The translations under genes were made by a program, and so were the position numbers. The notes beneath the pieces are model-generated. The model was not told the origin of the DNA and did no database searches. It saw only the letters and a list, made by a program, of their open reading frames with translations. Source: Microcystis aeruginosa W13-11 (GTDB taxonomy: Bacteria; Cyanobacteriota; Cyanobacteriia; Cyanobacteriales; Microcystaceae). From it: a stretch of DNA of 64,000 nt. The stretch is taken from assembly GCA_009995705.1 (NCBI GenBank), contig JAADBR010000007.1:1-64000 (forward strand), read 5' to 3'. Positions 52,854 through 61,022 of the stretch are shown in pieces (within the stretch, counting starts at the first letter, position 1; each line of letters begins with the position of its first letter).

Positions 52854-54653
52854 ATGGATAACCAAGCCCCGATTAAACTACCGAAAACCAGCGAATCCGA
52901 CCACCTCAAGCGCATTCGTCACACCACCTCCCATGTTATGGCCATGGCGGTGCAGAAATTATTCCCGCAAGCCCAAGTTACTATCGGGCCTTGGACTGAA
53001 ACCGGATTTTACTACGATTTTGATGTGCCGGAACCTTTTACCGATAAGGATCTCAAGGACATCAAAAAAGAGATGGTCAAAATTATCAATAAAAAACTGC
53101 CGGTGATTCGCGAGCAAGTTTCTCGGGAAGAGGCGGAAAAGCGCATTAAAGCGATTAATGAACCCTATAAGCTAGAAATTCTGGCGGGAATTCAAGAACC
53201 CATCACCCTCTATCATCTTGGGGACGCTTGGTGGGATTTGTGCGCTGGTCCGCACCTAGACAATACAAGTGAACTAGACCCTAAGGCGATCGAATTAGAG
53301 ACGGTGGCGGGTGCTTATTGGCGTGGGGATGAAAATAAAGCCCAATTACAGCGCATTTACGGCACAGCCTGGGAAAATCCCCAACAATTAGCCGAATACA
53401 AGCGCCGTAAGGAAGAGGCACTGAAACGGGACCATCGGAAATTAGGCAAAGAATTAGGTTTATTTATTTTCTCTGATTCTGTTGGGCCGGGCTTGCCTTT
53501 ATGGACACCCAAAGGAACTTTAATTCGTTCTTTGTTAGAAGATTTTCTGAAAAAAGAACAGTTAAAACGCGGTTATTTACCCGTAGTTACTCCCCATATT
53601 GCTCGCGTCGATTTGTTTAAAATTTCCGGTCACTGGCAAAAGTACAAAGAAGATATGTTTCCCATGATGGCAGACGATGAGGAATCTGCTAGTAAGGAAA
53701 TAGGATTTGTCCTCAAACCGATGAACTGTCCTTTTCATATTCAAATCTATAAAAGTGATTTGAGATCCTATCGGGAGTTGCCGATGCGTTTGGCAGAATT
53801 CGGGACGGTTTATCGTTACGAACAATCGGGAGAATTGGGAGGATTAACTAGAGTTCGCGGTTTTACCGTCGATGATTCCCATTTGTTTGTCACTCCCGAA
53901 CAATTAGACAAGGAATTTTTAAGCGTTGTTGATTTAATTTTGACGGTGTTTAAGAGTTTACAATTAAAGAATTTTAAGGCGCGATTGAGTTTTCGTGACC
54001 CCAAATCGGATAAGTATATTGGTTCCGATGAAGCTTGGGAAAAGGCACAATCAGCGATTAGAAAAGCAGTGCAAACTTTGGGGATGGATTATTTTGAAGC
54101 CCCCGGAGAAGCGGCTTTTTATGGTCCCAAATTAGACTTTATTTTCCAAGATGCCCTCGAAAGAGAATGGCAGCTAGGAACGGTACAGGTAGATTATAAT
54201 TTACCCGAACGTTTTGAATTAGAATACGTTGCTGAAGATGGTAATCGTAAACGCCCGGTGATGATTCATCGCGCACCTTTTGGTTCTTTGGAACGTTTAA
54301 TCGGTATTTTAATCGAAGAATACGCAGGGGATTTTCCTCTTTGGTTAGCCCCTGTCCAGATACGATTATTACCGGTTAGTGATAGTCAATTGGATTACGC
54401 TAAAGAGGTGACAGCGAAAATGCAACTATTAGGAATTCGCGCCGAAACCGATACCAGTGGCGAACGTTTGGGTAAAATGATTCGCAATGCTGAAACGGAA
54501 AAAATTCCCGTGATGGCAGTGGTGGGGGCAAAAGAAATGGAAAGTAATAGTTTAAGTATTCGCCCCCGTGCCACCGGTGATTTAGGAGTAATTAGCGTTG
54601 AGGAAGTGGTGACAAAATTAGAAACTGCCATCCAAAATCACGGTAATTTTTAA
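52854..54653 (+). CDS. thrS: threonyl-tRNA synthetase lacking the TGS domain
   Basis: 599 residues; charges tRNA-Thr with threonine. The editing domain begins at once with LKRIRHTTSHVMAMA (HxxxH-type) and has CAGPHLDNT. The class II catalytic core shows DMFPMM, KPMNCPFH, LPMRLAEFGTVYRYEQSGE and RGFTVDDSHLF. The C-terminal anticodon-binding domain is WLAPVQIRLLPVSDSQLDYA. Typical bacterial ThrRS (~640) has an additional N-terminal ~60-residue TGS domain, which is absent here. ATG 52854. Confidence 0.93.
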   Translation: MDNQAPIKLPKTSESDHLKRIRHTTSHVMAMAVQKLFPQAQVTIGPWTETGFYYDFDVPEPFTDKDLKDIKKEMVKIINKKLPVIREQVSREEAEKRIKAINEPYKLEILAGIQEPITLYHLGDAWWDLCAGPHLDNTSELDPKAIELETVAGAYWRGDENKAQLQRIYGTAWENPQQLAEYKRRKEEALKRDHRKLGKELGLFIFSDSVGPGLPLWTPKGTLIRSLLEDFLKKEQLKRGYLPVVTPHIARVDLFKISGHWQKYKEDMFPMMADDEESASKEIGFVLKPMNCPFHIQIYKSDLRSYRELPMRLAEFGTVYRYEQSGELGGLTRVRGFTVDDSHLFVTPEQLDKEFLSVVDLILTVFKSLQLKNFKARLSFRDPKSDKYIGSDEAWEKAQSAIRKAVQTLGMDYFEAPGEAAFYGPKLDFIFQDALEREWQLGTVQVDYNLPERFELEYVAEDGNRKRPVMIHRAPFGSLERLIGILIEEYAGDFPLWLAPVQIRLLPVSDSQLDYAKEVTAKMQLLGIRAETDTSGERLGKMIRNAETEKIPVMAVVGAKEMESNSLSIRPRATGDLGVISVEEVVTKLETAIQNHGNF

Positions 54654-54739
54654 GCTTTTGCTCATCTAATTCTATGGGGCAGAAAATATTTCTGTCTCAG
54701 CATTTTTGATCAACCTAGGAGATTTTTCCTGATTATCCC

Positions 54740-55036
54740 TTAGGTGTCATCATCTTTTTGAAAGGGATTTTCTCCAATCCCTAGGCCTTTTTTGCTCTCT
54801 TTTAAGTCTTTCCAGAGGGCTTTAATTTTTTGGTAGGCTTCTAGAGAACTGATTTTGCCCCCCGTTTCCAGATTACAAATAAAACTGACTTTTTGGGCAA
54901 ATTCCTGTAAATTAGCGTTAAATAGCAGGTTTTCTGGCTTAAATTCTCCATAGTAGGGGGCGCGAGGATAGAGAAAATTCTCCTTGCGGCGCTCGGGGAG
55001 ATTCGGGTTATCATCGTTAGGAGGATTCTGGTTCAT
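54740..55036 (-). CDS. conserved cyanobacterial hypothetical protein
   Basis: 98 residues, soluble and Asn-rich at the N-terminus (NPPNDDNPNLPERRKE). The conserved centre is FLYPRAPYYGEFKPENLLFN and NLQEFAQKVSFICNLETGGK, then a helical YQKIKALWKDLKESKK. It fits a small family found in cyanobacteria (possibly DUF7219), which I cannot confirm. No function. Opposite strand to thrS and purC. Confidence 0.6.
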   Translation of the reverse strand: MNQNPPNDDNPNLPERRKENFLYPRAPYYGEFKPENLLFNANLQEFAQKVSFICNLETGGKISSLEAYQKIKALWKDLKESKKGLGIGENPFQKDDDT

Positions 55037-55354
55037 AGGGCGATGGCGGGTAATTTTGCGGAATTTCTTTAGATTTTTCGGTAATGGTAATGGGAGATAA
55101 TATCAATTGTTGGCTATGATTGAGGATTCAAGTGAAAACTTGCCTGATTTGCCAAAAGTTGACCCCTGGTATCGTGACACTTTTTGGTTATAGGTTAAGG
55201 TTCGGTCGCCAAATGTTGGCATTTATCTTTAAGCAGCAATTGTACATTATTTTTCTCAACAATTATCCCTCTGATGAGATAAATTTTTTGTCTGGGTTGA
55301 TCGCCCAAATTTACTGATGCCACTATCTGATTAACCATCGATTTTCGTTTATCA
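55037..55354. other. gap with a short, possibly frameshifted gene
   Basis: At 55116-55193 the plus strand reads MIEDSSENLPDLPKVDPWYR and then DTFWL, stop. Sequence continuing in the next frame down to 55317 is open too, so a frameshifted small gene is possible. The composition before the frameshift is protein-like, after it less so. I cannot support a functional gene. Confidence 0.25.
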
Positions 55355-56098
55355 ATGCCGAGGATGATAACTATGGAAAAACTCTATGAAGGTAAGGCTA
55401 AAATTCTCTATCAAACCGATGATCCCGATATTCTCCTCACTTATTACAAAGACGATGCCACCGCTTTTAATGCCCAAAAACGCGGTCAAATTGTCGGTAA
55501 AGGGGAAATTAACTGTACTGTCTCCACTGCCCTATTTCAATGGTTGGAATCCCTAGGAATACCTACCCATTATATCGATCGCCCTAGTTCTAGGGAAATG
55601 CGCGTCAAGGCGATTAAAATTATTCCTTTGGAGGTAGTAGTCAGAAATATCGCCGCCGGGAGTTTGTGCAAGCAAACGGGATTAAAGGAGGGGAAAGTTT
55701 TACCTTTTCCTCTTGTAGAATTTTACCTCAAGGATGATGCTTTAGGCGATCCTTTGTTAACAACCGATCGCATAAAAGTGATTGATATTGCCAGCGAGGA
55801 GCAAGTCAATCGGTTACGAGATTTAGCCCTAAAAATTAATCAATATTTACAAGAATTTTTTGATAAGTGCCAGATTATTCTCGTCGATTTTAAGTTAGAA
55901 TTTGGAGTTGATAAAACTGGCAAAATTTATCTAGGTGATGAAATTAGCCCCGATACCTGTCGTCTCTGGGATAAAACCCAAGAGGATGCTCAAGCGCGTA
56001 TTCTTGATAAGGATCGTTTTCGTCGCGATTTAGGAGATGTGGAAACTGCCTATCAACAAGTACAAGCAAGAGTTTTACAACAGATAGAGAGTTTATAA
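55355..56098 (+). CDS. purC: phosphoribosylaminoimidazole-succinocarboxamide synthase
   Basis: 247-residue SAICAR synthetase of purine biosynthesis; joins aspartate to CAIR using ATP. Motifs are LYEGKAKILYQTDDPD, YYKDDATAFNAQKRG, EVVVRNIAAGSLCKQTG and LGDEISPDTCRLWD. ATGs at 55355, 55364 and 55373 are all possible; the third (MEKLYEGKAK) gives the most usual start. The 5' gap contains no other intact gene. Confidence 0.93.
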   Translation: MPRMITMEKLYEGKAKILYQTDDPDILLTYYKDDATAFNAQKRGQIVGKGEINCTVSTALFQWLESLGIPTHYIDRPSSREMRVKAIKIIPLEVVVRNIAAGSLCKQTGLKEGKVLPFPLVEFYLKDDALGDPLLTTDRIKVIDIASEEQVNRLRDLALKINQYLQEFFDKCQIILVDFKLEFGVDKTGKIYLGDEISPDTCRLWDKTQEDAQARILDKDRFRRDLGDVETAYQQVQARVLQQIESL

Positions 56099-56100
56099 CC

Positions 56101-56135
56101 CTAGGGTGTGTTAGCGAGCGCGTAACGCACCTTAA
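56101..56135. repeat. GGTGTGTTAGCG/CGCGTAACGCACC hairpin
   Basis: Near-palindromic GGTGTGTTAGCG and CGTAACGCACC unit around a short loop, in the 61-base gap between purC and coaE. Fragments of the same word lie near 42346 (GGAACGCACCC) and 43618 (GGTGTGTTCCC). Confidence 0.5.
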
Positions 56136-56159
56136 TTGAGATTAGCAATTTAATAATTT

Positions 56160-56741
56160 ATGTCGAGAAGAATTATTGGGTTAACAGGGGGAATAGCTTG
56201 TGGTAAATCCACGGTTTCCCATTATTTGGAAAATATCTACAAAATTCCCGTCCTTGATGCGGATATTTATGCTCGGGAAGCAGTGGAAAAAGGTTCGGCA
56301 ATTTTAGAGAGAATTTTGGCGCGTTATGGCAGAAAAGTTAAAACTGAGGATAATTCCCTTAATCGCCAACAGTTAGGAGAGATTATTTTTAATAATCCGG
56401 AGGAAAAAATCTGGTTAGAAAGTCAGATTCATCCCTACGTCAGAGAATGTTTTAATCGGCATTTAGAGCAGTTAGAAGCCCCGATAGTTGTTTGTTCTAT
56501 TCCTTTATTATTGGAAGCAAAATTAACCCATTTAGTCACGGAGATTTGGGTGGTTTCTTGCAGTTTCGAGCAACAAATTCAACGCTTAACGACTAGAAAT
56601 AACCTAAGTAGAGAACAAGCGATCGCTCGGATTAATAATCAAATGCCTTTAGCCGAAAAAATTGCCTTAGCTGATATTGTTTTGGACAATTCCGGGGATT
56701 TAGAAGCTTTATATACCCAGATTGATCGAGCTATACAATAG
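56160..56741 (+). CDS. coaE: dephospho-CoA kinase
   Basis: 193-residue P-loop kinase, the last step of coenzyme A synthesis. P-loop GLTGGIACGKS (residues 7-17), the LDADIYAREAV substrate motif, VCSIPLLLEAKLT (HxxPLLFE type) and the lid region RLTTRNNLSREQAIARI. Full length. Convergent with the EcfT-type gene, 9-base gap. Confidence 0.93.
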   Translation: MSRRIIGLTGGIACGKSTVSHYLENIYKIPVLDADIYAREAVEKGSAILERILARYGRKVKTEDNSLNRQQLGEIIFNNPEEKIWLESQIHPYVRECFNRHLEQLEAPIVVCSIPLLLEAKLTHLVTEIWVVSCSFEQQIQRLTTRNNLSREQAIARINNQMPLAEKIALADIVLDNSGDLEALYTQIDRAIQ

Positions 56742-56750
56742 GGATTGAGT

Positions 56751-57581
56751 TTAAAACAACCAGGCAAATTTTCCCACCCCGAATTTTACATAGAGAATGA
56801 TTGCCAAAACCAATAAAAATAGAAAGCCAATAATTAATAAATAGTCTTTATTGGTTAAGATTGATTCCTGTAAAAATGTGCGATCGGGATCACCAGAGAA
56901 AGCTTTAGCTTGTAAAACTACTTCTAGTTTTTGCGATTTAGCCATAGCATTTAAAATTAAAGGTACAGCGATGGAAGCATAAATTTTTCCTTTTTGCAGC
57001 CAACCCATTTTTTCTATTGCTAATCCTCGTAATCTTTGAGCAGAAATAATCGAGCGAGATTCTTCTACTAGGAGAGGAAATAAACGCAGGGTAGAGGAAA
57101 AAATAAAGACTATTTTGTAAGGAATTCTGGCCTTAGTTAAACTCACCATCATCTGATTTATATCGGTGGTAAAAATAGCAAGAGGAATAATTAAAACCAT
57201 CGTGAGAGTTTTAAAGATCACATTTAAACCGTAGAGGGTTCCCTCCACAGTCATTTTAGTAGAACCGACGGTTAATAAGGGAGTTAATTCAGTTTTTCCC
57301 GTTAAAGCTTTTACCTGTTCCACATTAAAAAATCCCATGGTAATTAATAAGAATAGATAAAAAGGAGCCATGAATTTTAAAATAGTGAGGAGATAAGACC
57401 ATTTTACCCCCGCCCAGAGACAAGCTAAAGCGACAATAAGAGTTAGTAAACCGCCAGCGAGGGGACTTTCCCAAGTAAAAGCGATGAGAGTAACCACGAT
57501 TATCATGGTTAATTTTGTCCGAAAATCTAGGCGAGTAAAAGGAGAATCTTGATCGACGGTTTGCCAGTTAAATGATTGCAT
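56751..57581 (-). CDS. EcfT/CbiQ-type transmembrane transporter subunit
   Basis: 276 residues from ATG 57581 (MQSFNWQTVDQDSPFTRLD). Five or six membrane segments. The C-terminal cytosolic motif pair (KARIPYKIVFIFSSTLRLFP and SIISAQRLRGLAIEK, Ala-Arg-Gly type) couples to the ATPase dimers of energy-coupling-factor transporters. The longer frame to 57704 is rejected because it reads through the palindromic repeat array. No EcfA or S component lies nearby. Confidence 0.85.
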   Translation of the reverse strand: MQSFNWQTVDQDSPFTRLDFRTKLTMIIVVTLIAFTWESPLAGGLLTLIVALACLWAGVKWSYLLTILKFMAPFYLFLLITMGFFNVEQVKALTGKTELTPLLTVGSTKMTVEGTLYGLNVIFKTLTMVLIIPLAIFTTDINQMMVSLTKARIPYKIVFIFSSTLRLFPLLVEESRSIISAQRLRGLAIEKMGWLQKGKIYASIAVPLILNAMAKSQKLEVVLQAKAFSGDPDRTFLQESILTNKDYLLIIGFLFLLVLAIILYVKFGVGKFAWLF

Positions 57582-57629
57582 AATCAAGAAAAAAGTTAGT
57601 AAGTAGCTAGGTGTTAAAAACTGCCAGAT

Positions 57630-57720
57630 GCCCCCCTTATTAAGGGGTATCCCCCCGCCTATCGGCACCCCCCTTATCAAGGGGGGCAGGGGGGATCGGC
57701 ACACCCCTTATTAAGGGGGT
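57630..57720. repeat. GC-rich palindrome array, locus 3
   Basis: CCCCCCTTATTAAGGGG, CCCCCCGCCTATCGGCACC and CCCCTTATCAAGGGGGGCAG units like those at 11325 and 50171, here with fewer and more diverged copies. In the upstream region of the EcfT-type gene, between it and slt. Confidence 0.75.
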
Positions 57721-57783
57721 ATCTATCTTCAATTTAATTATAACTTTAAGGGAATGAGTTAATTACCCATCCCCATTAATTGA

Positions 57784-59952
57784 CTAGGAAGGGTTAGCAA
57801 CTCTCTTCATTTGCTCTTGAATTTCGGGGTTATAAATCTGGAGATAATTCCAATAATTACCAAACACCGATTCTATATAACCCTTAGTTTCTCTAAAGGG
57901 GATATTCTCGACAAATTCATCAGGATCGCTAAAATCAAAACCCTGTCTCCATTTGGAAACTGCTCCAGGTCCAGCGTTATAACTAGCCACAGCAAAAAGT
58001 GAATTTCCGGCGAATTTACCGTGGGTATAATCGAGATACCATGTCCCCATCATAATGTTATCTTCGGGATTAGTTAAAGAATAACTTTTATTGCCAGTAT
58101 TACCCGCGATATATTTACCCGTATCGGGCATAATTTGCATTAATCCCACTGCCCCCACAGGAGAACGAATTTCTTTTTCAAAGCGGGATTCTTGCCGGAT
58201 TAAAGCCGTCACTAGCAGGGGATTTAATTGTCTATCTTTTGACCATTGTAGGATGCTATCGTAGTAGGGGAAAGGGAATAAAGCGTGCCAGTATTTATCA
58301 TTTTGTCGTAGGATTTTCCATGCTGCTCTTTCTTCTGGGGTATCTCTTTCTCGCAAGCGCCAAATCAGGTTAATTCCTTCTAAATTTTGATTGCGAGAGA
58401 GTTTATAGACACCGAGGTTAAATTGTTCGTCAACGGTTAAATGCCAAGGATCGACAATTTCTGCGTGGAAGAGATTCCAAGCGTCCGTATCTTCACCAAT
58501 TCGATATAATTCCTTAAAAGCTTCCGAACCAGCGGGGGGATCGTTACGGGGGGCGGGTTTGACGGTGGTAGGATTATAGGAGCGAACAGTGGTAAAATCC
58601 CCCACGTCCCAACCTAATAAAACCGCCGAGCGCCAAGCATAATAGGAATGGGGATGACGAGAAATAGTGTAGGTAAAAGCTTGTTTTGCTTCTTGGTTTT
58701 TGCCCAGTTTTTGCGCCCATTTTCCCACCCAAAACGCCGCTTTCGGGGCAATTTGACTATCGGGATTATTAACCGCAATTGGCTGCGCCCACTGCCACGC
58801 CTTGGCGTAATTACCGGATTTAGCGGCTCTTTGGGCCATTAACCAGCGATAATCGGCGGCTTCGTCGGATTTTGGGTATTTATTTAATAAATTCTGCCAT
58901 GTTTGACTAGCGGCCCGGGCATTAGTTGATTCCAGTAATTTGGCTTTCGCTTCCAAAGCTTCCGGAGCGCGAGCGGGAAATTGCTTGACAATGCGATCGA
59001 GATATGCCATGGCATCGCGGTTAGGAGAAATTTGGGCGAGTCGCAGTAATCCTAAACCGGTTTCTGGGGCTTGGGGATAGGTTTTAATTAATTTTTGGTA
59101 AGCGCTGCGAGCTTCTGGCAGTTTTTTAGCAATTTGTAGCCCGCGGGCGTAACGATAGGCTTGTTCGGGGCTAGGAGTGGCTTTAGCGTAGGCTTTATAG
59201 GCTTTTTCGTACAATCCCGACTGCCAATAACCCGCCCCAATCATTGCCCAATCCGCCGGAGTTAACTGATTGGCGTAGTCTTTCACCAAACGATCGCGGG
59301 CTTGATTGAGGGTAGGATCAAAAGGATTAGCCTTGGCTAACTGTAACCATAAAGGGAATTGATCGGGATTTTCCTGAAGACGTTGGCGAATTAAAGCCAA
59401 AGTCCGCGGGTGTCGGGGGTATTCCTTGAGCAATTTCTCATGATAGCTAGGGTCGTATTTGCCCAAAGAGTAGTAAGCTTCGGCCACTACGGGCGATTGG
59501 GGATAGGTTTTCAGTAATTTTTGCCAAATTTCCTGCGCTTTTTCACTATCGTTGCTTAATTCGTGGGCGCGTCCCTGTTTGAGGAGAATCTGAGGAGCGA
59601 GGACAGGATATTGTTTTTCTAAGCCTTCTAATTGTTTTAAAGCCAGACCGCCTTCATATTTTCTCAATAAATCCATAGCCAAGAGATAGCGGGCGCGACT
59701 ACGATCTAAAGAGGGCTCCTTGGCATCAGCAACATCATTTAACTTGACATCTCGCTCCGTTTGTGGTAGGGAAGCGCTATCAACTACGGCAGAGGATTGG
59801 TTAGGATCTTGGCTAGGAACCGAAGCACTATTGCGATCGAGCCAAGGGAGAATTTTCGGGTGAAAGAGAAAGAGACTGGTGAGAGTAAAAAGCGCAACCC
59901 CAGAACCTAAGCCAAGAATGAGCGGGGTGTGAGGGGGGAATTTCTTAAACAT
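57784..59952 (-). CDS. soluble lytic murein transglycosylase-type protein with TPR repeats
   Basis: 722 residues. An N-terminal membrane segment (~10-32), then a long TPR-like helical region (about 75-520: LLRKYEGGLALKQLEGLEKQ, KAQEIWQKLLKTYPQSPVVA and similar), then an SLT domain: TALIRQESRFEKEIRSPVGA with the catalytic Glu in QES, VGLMQIMPD and VASYNAGPGAVSKWR. It cleaves peptidoglycan glycan strands. The TPR part replaces the ring-shaped N-terminus of E. coli Slt. Outside the plasma membrane by topology. Confidence 0.88.
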   Translation of the reverse strand: MFKKFPPHTPLILGLGSGVALFTLTSLFLFHPKILPWLDRNSASVPSQDPNQSSAVVDSASLPQTERDVKLNDVADAKEPSLDRSRARYLLAMDLLRKYEGGLALKQLEGLEKQYPVLAPQILLKQGRAHELSNDSEKAQEIWQKLLKTYPQSPVVAEAYYSLGKYDPSYHEKLLKEYPRHPRTLALIRQRLQENPDQFPLWLQLAKANPFDPTLNQARDRLVKDYANQLTPADWAMIGAGYWQSGLYEKAYKAYAKATPSPEQAYRYARGLQIAKKLPEARSAYQKLIKTYPQAPETGLGLLRLAQISPNRDAMAYLDRIVKQFPARAPEALEAKAKLLESTNARAASQTWQNLLNKYPKSDEAADYRWLMAQRAAKSGNYAKAWQWAQPIAVNNPDSQIAPKAAFWVGKWAQKLGKNQEAKQAFTYTISRHPHSYYAWRSAVLLGWDVGDFTTVRSYNPTTVKPAPRNDPPAGSEAFKELYRIGEDTDAWNLFHAEIVDPWHLTVDEQFNLGVYKLSRNQNLEGINLIWRLRERDTPEERAAWKILRQNDKYWHALFPFPYYDSILQWSKDRQLNPLLVTALIRQESRFEKEIRSPVGAVGLMQIMPDTGKYIAGNTGNKSYSLTNPEDNIMMGTWYLDYTHGKFAGNSLFAVASYNAGPGAVSKWRQGFDFSDPDEFVENIPFRETKGYIESVFGNYWNYLQIYNPEIQEQMKRVANPS

Positions 59953-60032
59953 TACCTTAATTCAAGACAGTAACTCAACATACATTATCAGTGATCGTGG
60001 TGACAGGTTGTTTGTTTCAATCAGGTTGGGGG

Positions 60033-60110
60033 GTTGTTCAGTTATCAGTAAGCAGTAATGAGTGAACTGAAAACTCCCATCTGATAACTGATCACTGATC
60101 CCTGAGATAT
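60033..60110. repeat. iterated CAGTTATCAGTAAGCAGTAATGAGT repeat
   Basis: CAGTTATCAG, CAGTAATGAG and CTGATAACTGATCACTGA units, inverted around CTGAAAACTC. Between slt and cysC. CAGT-type family. Confidence 0.55.
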
Positions 60111-60140
60111 GGTACGCTAAACAGGATTTAAGTATTATTA

Positions 60141-60695
60141 ATGATTGCTATGAAACAGCGCGGCGTGACGGTTTGGTTAACAGGATTGAGCGGTGCGGGG
60201 AAAAGCACGATTACCGAGGCATTACAGGCAAAATTAATCGCTGAAGGTTATTCAATTGAGGTTCTCGATGGCGATATAGTGCGGACGAACCTCACCAAAG
60301 GTTTAGGATTTAGTAAGGAGGATCGGGATGAAAATATCCGTCGTATTGGTTTTGTGTCTAATTTGCTTACCCGTCACGGTGTAATTGTCCTAGTTTCGGC
60401 TATTTCTCCCTATCGCGAGATTCGCGAGGAAGTACGGGGAAAAATCGGCAATTTTGTCGAAGTTTTCGTGAATGCTCCCTTAAGCGTCTGTGAGGAGCGC
60501 GATGTGAAAGGATTATATAAAAGAGCGCGTGCTGGCGAAATCAAGTCTTTTACGGGAATTGATGATCCCTATGAACCACCTTTTAACCCGGAAGTGGAAT
60601 GTCGCACTGATTTAGAGACTTTAGAGGAAAGTGTCGCCAAAGTCTGGAACAAATTGACGGAATTAGGCTACATTCATCAAGCTGTGGCGGTTTAA
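60141..60695 (+). CDS. cysC: adenylylsulfate kinase
   Basis: 184-residue APS kinase, making PAPS for sulfate assimilation or sulfation. P-loop GLSGAGKST (about 14-22), [29 protein letters not shown] and the mobile lid [22 protein letters not shown] 60141 or Met4 (60150, [12 protein letters not shown]) could start it. It stands alone; no cysH or cysN/D genes are beside it. Confidence 0.9.
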   Translation: MIAMKQRGVTVWLTGLSGAGKSTITEALQAKLIAEGYSIEVLDGDIVRTNLTKGLGFSKEDRDENIRRIGFVSNLLTRHGVIVLVSAISPYREIREEVRGKIGNFVEVFVNAPLSVCEERDVKGLYKRARAGEIKSFTGIDDPYEPPFNPEVECRTDLETLEESVAKVWNKLTELGYIHQAVAV

Positions 60696-60728
60696 TTACA
60701 AAATAACTTTGTATTGTTGGAAAATATC

Positions 60729-60757
60729 GTAGGGACGTGGACTAAAAACGTCTCTAC
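60729..60757. repeat. GTAGGGACGT hairpin repeat
   Basis: GTAGGGACGT pairs with ACGTCTCTAC (one mismatch) around GGACTAAAA. Lies 34 bases after the cysC stop. This hairpin type is widespread in cyanobacteria; it might terminate cysC but lacks a clear T-run. Confidence 0.5.
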
Positions 60758-60869
60758 CCCCCGATTAACCCCTTAGGCAAATTTGTTAGTTAATCTCCTT
60801 TTCTTCAGTACCTAAGCAAGGTTAATTATACCTCTCAGTTAGCCTCTGGCCAAAGTGCAAAAGTACCTA

Positions 60870-60965
60870 AACAGTAATTAGTGAGCAGTAAACAGTGAAA
60901 AGACAGTAGGAAACTTCTATTTAATACTGCTCACTTAAATCTGATAACTGATAACCGATAACTGT
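60870..60965. repeat. iterated AGTAATTAGTGAGCAGTAAACAGTG repeat
   Basis: AGCAGTAAACAGT, AATCTGATAACTGATAACCG and similar units in the gap between cysC and the ABC transporter. Same CAGT family. Nothing else supported in 60696-61022 beyond this and the hairpin at 60729. Confidence 0.55.
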
Positions 60966-61022
60966 CTCGACTAGCAAATTAATTTTGCAGGAATACTTAA
61001 TATTTAAAGGCGCTAAATTATT

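Noticed and set aside
55120..55317. 65-codon frame between the conserved hypothetical gene and purC
   Set aside because: TTG start, unusual hydrophobic composition and no recognisable motif; probably the out-of-frame continuation of a decayed short gene.
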